Shown piece by piece: positions 60,971 to 64,000 of a stretch of 64,000 nucleotides of DNA. Numbering within the stretch: the stretch's first letter is position 1; each line of letters begins with the position of its first letter. Under the pieces are notes generated by a model that saw only the letters and a program-made list of their open reading frames with translations, was not told the origin of the DNA and ran no database searches. A program made the translations under genes and the position numbers. This DNA comes from Paracoccaceae bacterium (GTDB lineage: Bacteria > Pseudomonadota > Alphaproteobacteria > Rhodobacterales > Rhodobacteraceae). The stretch is from assembly GCA_019090795.1 (NCBI GenBank), contig JAHRVG010000029.1, positions 39,992 to 103,991 on the forward strand. Direction: 5' to 3'.

Positions 60971-61416
60971 AATATCTTGAAGATTTTTATCCCGGTCAGA
61001 TTTTTGAATTTCGCTCTGCTCCGCTGAGTAAAGAGCAGATCAAAGAATTTGCCACAGAGTGGGATCCCCAGACACTGCATCTAGATGAAGAAGAGGCCAG
61101 CAAAATTCACGGCAGCCTGATTGCTTCGGGGTTTCAAACGATGCTGATTGTTTTTAAGCCTTTGATGCGTGATCTGATGACAGATGTGGCCAATATTGGC
61201 GGTATGGGTTTTGACAAACTGCGCTGGTTACGCCCTTTGCGCCCCGAAGAGCCCCTGAATATTCGCATGGTTGTGGATAGCGTAACGCCTTCGCGCAGCA
61301 AAACTGATCGCGGCGTGTTGAAGTATACAATTGATGCGCGCAACCCTGCAGGCGAGGTAATTTTTATGACAGAAGTTCCGGTGATGATCAAACGCAGGGA
61401 GGGAAACACCCCATGA
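60967..61416 (+). CDS. MaoC-family dehydratase (single hot dog)
   Basis: 149-residue hot-dog protein with YLEDFYPGQIFEFRSAPLSKEQIKEFATEWDPQTLHLDEEEASKIHGSLIASGFQTMLIVFKPLM. The Asp/His motif (DPQTLHLD) is present, so it can be active alone or as one half of a heteromeric hydratase. It lies between the transglutaminase-like gene and the paired ACADs with 4-base overlaps on both sides. Confidence 0.9.
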   Translation: MKYLEDFYPGQIFEFRSAPLSKEQIKEFATEWDPQTLHLDEEEASKIHGSLIASGFQTMLIVFKPLMRDLMTDVANIGGMGFDKLRWLRPLRPEEPLNIRMVVDSVTPSRSKTDRGVLKYTIDARNPAGEVIFMTEVPVMIKRREGNTP

Positions 61417-62522
61417 CGACCGAACAAGACGAAGACCTGCGCCTGTTGCGCGACAGTGTTAGTAAATTGCTGGATCGCGCTGGCGGCGTTGGCCGTGCGC
61501 GCCGTGTGCGTGACGATGGTGCAGGCTGGGATGCCACTGTATGGGGCGAGCTGGCCGACGCTGGTGTGCTGGGCGTTGCTACCCCTGAAGAGGCTGGCGG
61601 CCTCGGTATGGGATTGCCTGCGGCCGGTGTGATTGCTGAAGAAATTGGCCGTGTGATTGCCCCTGAACCAGTAGTGCCTTGTGTTGCGCTGGGGATTGGT
61701 CTGCTGCACCGGCTTTGCCCGGATGATCCGGCGCTTGAGAATGCAATTGCCGGTCAGGCCGTACTTGCCGTGGCTTGGCAAGAACGCGGACCGAGCGGTG
61801 TGTCCGATGCGGTCGACTGTGAATTTAGTGGTGGCACCCTGACAGGTTCCAAGGACTGGGTTATGGGCCTTGGGGATGATGCTCCGGTTTTGGTGATTGC
61901 CAAATCCAGTGATGGTCTGGCGCTGGTGCGTGTCGCGGCAGATGCCAAAGGCCTCACCAAAAAGGCCGCACGCCAATCAGACGGCAGTTCGCTTGCGGCG
62001 CTCAATTTTTCCGCAACCCCTGCCGAGGTTCTGGCGGAAGGGGCAGCAGTTTCCACCGCACTCGCTGACGCCATTGCCGATGCTACGGCACTGACCGCCG
62101 CAGAACTGGTAGGGTTGAGCTCGGCGTCACTGACCTTGACGCTCGAATACATCAAAACCCGCGAACAGTTTGACAAGCCGATCGGGTCTTTCCAAGTGAT
62201 CCAGCACCGCGCTGTTGACATGCAGCTGATGCTCGAAATTGCCGAGGCCGGAGTGCGTGAATCGCTGGCGGCCATGGAAAATGCACCCAACCCGCAAGCC
62301 CGCGCCCGTCAAGCTAGCCGCGCCAAAGCGCGCGCTGCTACTGCTGCGCAGAATATTACCCGCGAGGCAATTCAGCTGCACGGGGCGGTGGGTTATACCG
62401 ATGAATTTGACGTTGGCTTGCTTTTGAACCGCGCGCTGGTTCTGTCGGCGTGGCTGGGCGATGCCGCCTATCACCGTCGCCGCTGGCTAGAGGCACGAGA
62501 AGCTGAGGAGGCTGCACAATGA
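61413..62522 (+). CDS. Acyl-CoA dehydrogenase, small-partner type
   Basis: 369-residue degenerate ACAD. It has RDSVSKLLDRAGGVGRAR, ATPEEAGGLGMGLPAAGVI, REQFDKPIGSFQVIQHRAVDMQLMLE and IQLHGAVGYTDEFDVGLLLNRALVLSAWLGDAAYHRRR, but lacks the EPxAGSD loop and any Glu at the C-terminal catalytic site. Such subunits pair with a canonical ACAD in heterotetramers of steroid-type degradation; that partner (62519) overlaps by 4 bases. Confidence 0.9.
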   Translation: MTTEQDEDLRLLRDSVSKLLDRAGGVGRARRVRDDGAGWDATVWGELADAGVLGVATPEEAGGLGMGLPAAGVIAEEIGRVIAPEPVVPCVALGIGLLHRLCPDDPALENAIAGQAVLAVAWQERGPSGVSDAVDCEFSGGTLTGSKDWVMGLGDDAPVLVIAKSSDGLALVRVAADAKGLTKKAARQSDGSSLAALNFSATPAEVLAEGAAVSTALADAIADATALTAAELVGLSSASLTLTLEYIKTREQFDKPIGSFQVIQHRAVDMQLMLEIAEAGVRESLAAMENAPNPQARARQASRAKARAATAAQNITREAIQLHGAVGYTDEFDVGLLLNRALVLSAWLGDAAYHRRRWLEAREAEEAAQ

Positions 62523-63664
62523 CCGATTGGAACGCATTAAGCGACGCTGAATTCCGCGCCGAAATCCGTGGCTTTTTCGAGGCTGAATACCCCGAAGAAC
62601 TGCGCCACCTGTCTCACCGTCCAAAGTTTGCGGAAATTGAACACTGGCATGTGAAATTGCACGCCAAAGGCTGGGTTGCTCCGGCTTGGCCGACCGAATA
62701 TGGCGGCATGGGCCTAGAGGCCGCTAAACTGCTGATCTATTACGAAGAACAGCAGCGTTATGGTGTGAACCGTGGCCGCGATATGGGCATACAAATGGTT
62801 GGCCCGCTGATCATCAAATTTGGCACCCAAGAGCAAAAAGACTATTGGTTACCACGCATCCTGAGCTGCGAAAACATCTGGTGTCAGGGCTATTCCGAAC
62901 CCGGTGCCGGGTCTGATCTGGCCAACTTGCGCACGAGTGCCGTAATTGATGGCGATGATTTTGTAATCAACGGCCAGAAAATATGGACAACGATGGCGCA
63001 TGACGCCACCCACATATTTATGCTGGTGCGCACCAATCAGAACACTGAACGCAAGCAACAGGGTATTAGCTTTATTCTGGCCGAAATGGATCAACCGGGT
63101 GTCGAAGTGCGTACGATTACCACGCTGGCAGGCGAGACCGAGTTTTGCGAGGTGTTTTTTGACGACGCCCGTACGCCGCGCGCCAATCTGGTGGGCGAGA
63201 TCGACAAAGGCTGGACCATGGCCAAGGCGCTGCTGAGTTTTGAGCGCATCTTTATCGGCAACCCGGGCCTTGCACAAAATGCACTGGCGCAGCTGGAAAC
63301 CTTTGCCAAGGGCCGCGGAGCTTTTGATGATGCAGTTTTCCGTGACCGTTTTGCTACGGTGGCGCTAGATGTAGAAGATCACGCCGCACTTTATTCGCGT
63401 TTCGCTGACCAGCTTAAGCGCGGTGAAACATTGGGTGCGGATGTGTCGATGCTCAAAATCTGGGTAACCGAAACCTATCAGCGCATAACCGAGCTGATGA
63501 TCGAGGTTGCAGGCCCGGATGGCGGCACCCTTGGCCCCTTGCAGGTTGGCAACATCGGCGTCGATGTACTGTCCAGTTTTTACAAGGCGCGCCCGTCAAC
63601 GATCTATGGCGGCGCTAATGAAATCCAACGTAATATCTTGTCAAAGGCCGTTCTTGGCCTTTGA
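62519..63664 (+). CDS. Acyl-CoA dehydrogenase, canonical partner
   Basis: 381-residue ACAD with AWPTEYGGMGLEAAKLLIYYEEQQRYGVNRGRDMGIQMVGPLII, YSEPGAGSDLANLRTSAVIDGDDFVINGQKIWTTMAHDATH and the C-terminal RPSTIYGGANEIQRNILSKAVLGL. The loop EPGAGSD is complete. The pair 61413/62519 repeats the arrangement of 16396/17519, so both may be heteromeric dehydrogenases for bulky or branched acyl-CoAs. GAGGCTGCACA precedes the overlapping start. Confidence 0.93.
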   Translation: MTDWNALSDAEFRAEIRGFFEAEYPEELRHLSHRPKFAEIEHWHVKLHAKGWVAPAWPTEYGGMGLEAAKLLIYYEEQQRYGVNRGRDMGIQMVGPLIIKFGTQEQKDYWLPRILSCENIWCQGYSEPGAGSDLANLRTSAVIDGDDFVINGQKIWTTMAHDATHIFMLVRTNQNTERKQQGISFILAEMDQPGVEVRTITTLAGETEFCEVFFDDARTPRANLVGEIDKGWTMAKALLSFERIFIGNPGLAQNALAQLETFAKGRGAFDDAVFRDRFATVALDVEDHAALYSRFADQLKRGETLGADVSMLKIWVTETYQRITELMIEVAGPDGGTLGPLQVGNIGVDVLSSFYKARPSTIYGGANEIQRNILSKAVLGL

Positions 63665-63693
63665 CGACCATTTTCCACAGAGAGGAAACCAAA

Positions 63694-64000
63694 ATGACTG
63701 ACTATGTAAAAAGATACGCTGAGAAATACCCGAAGCTGTCGTTCGATGCACCGGCTGACCGCGTGTTGCGTATGACCTTTGATCGCCCAGAGACGTATAA
63801 CTCGATCTGCGCGGAAACCCACACCCAGATGACCGATATCTGGATTGATATTGACCGCGATCAGGATTTCAACTCCATCATCGTTACGGGCCGTGGCAAA
63901 GCGTTTTCTGCTGGTGGTGATTTCAGCCTGATCGAAAACATGATCGGCAATCCAACCGAGATCATGAAGACATGGAAAGAAGCCAAAGATCTGGTTTACA
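63694..64000 (+). CDS. Enoyl-CoA hydratase/isomerase family protein (3' end beyond window)
   Basis: About 102 N-terminal residues of a crotonase-fold protein: PADRVLRMTFDRPETYNSICAETHTQMTDIWIDIDRDQDFNSIIVTGRGKAFSAGGDFSLI has the first oxyanion segment. It starts 30 bases after the ACAD with AGAGGAAA before the ATG, and continues past the window. It completes the hydratase step of the operon or handles a specific intermediate. Confidence 0.88.
   Translation, partial: MTDYVKRYAEKYPKLSFDAPADRVLRMTFDRPETYNSICAETHTQMTDIWIDIDRDQDFNSIIVTGRGKAFSAGGDFSLIENMIGNPTEIMKTWKEAKDLVY

Noticed and set aside
61134..61976. 280-residue minus-strand open frame over the MaoC and ACAD genes
   Set aside because: Spans two real genes joined by a 4-base overlap; sequence shows shadow-like composition.

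Overview
The window looks like a chromosomal segment of a flagellated marine-type alphaproteobacterium, most likely Rhodobacterales. This is judged from the flgF-flgG-flgA-flgH-fliL order, TRAP transporters, many class III CoA-transferases and a PQQ alcohol-oxidation locus; no rRNA or tRNA gene is present to confirm it. Genes are packed into operons with many 4-nt ATGA overlaps. I saw no insertion sequence, phage, CRISPR array or RNA gene.

Layout. (1) 1-6357: flagellar genes. A truncated flgE and a TPR-like periplasmic protein lie on the minus strand, divergent from flgF, flgG, flgA, flgH and fliL. (2) 6787-15045: an eight-gene minus-strand operon of enoyl-CoA hydratase, CoA-transferase, two acyl-CoA dehydrogenases, a second hydratase and a TRAP transporter (dctQ, dctM, dctP), which fits uptake and CoA-dependent breakdown of an organic acid. 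(3) 15389-21719: nitronate monooxygenase-like protein, a pair of acyl-CoA dehydrogenases and an SDR, then a convergent NDP-forming acyl-CoA synthetase. (4) 21961-24354: a NitT/TauT-type ABC importer.

(5) 24512-45596: a large PQQ-dependent alcohol-oxidation island. It holds a PedC/Lut-type ABC ATPase and permease, a LuxR-type response regulator, a hybrid histidine kinase, a two-subunit molybdenum hydroxylase, a vWA protein, a beta-propeller, an ABC-type binding protein, a quinoprotein alcohol dehydrogenase with the Asp-x-Asp signature of lanthanide enzymes, a diheme cytochrome fused to a MoxJ/XoxJ-like binding protein, a SoxYZ-like carrier, a rhodanese-like CW protein, a metallo-beta-lactamase-fold hydrolase, pqqABCDE and a FIST-domain (NosP-like) protein. 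Together they can make the cofactor, probably import the metal, oxidise the alcohol, pass on the electrons, oxidise the aldehyde and sense the state of the system.

(6) 45608-53300: a set matching the itaconate-degradation locus of Pseudomonas aeruginosa (CoA-transferase, MaoC hydratase, MmgE/PrpD, acyl-CoA dehydrogenase, second CoA-transferase, GntR regulator, CitE-like lyase), with a methyltransferase appended. A strong promoter with a compound TGTCC/GGACA operator lies in the divergent gap. (7) 53327-64000: nitroreductase, LCAD-like dehydrogenase, CoA-transferase, DUF35 plus thiolase-like protein lacking the nucleophilic Cys, hydratase-2, alpha-methylacyl-CoA racemase, transglutaminase-like protein, MaoC protein, paired dehydrogenases and a truncated hydratase. 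This resembles peroxisome/steroid-type side-chain beta-oxidation of methyl-branched acyl-CoAs.

The most notable signals are the natural cytochrome-XoxJ fusion in a predicted lanthanide-dependent system, and a palindrome TCTAAC-N4-GTTAGA (four sites in three promoter regions) that appears to tie the distant acyl-CoA clusters (3) and (7) into one regulon whose regulator lies outside the window.
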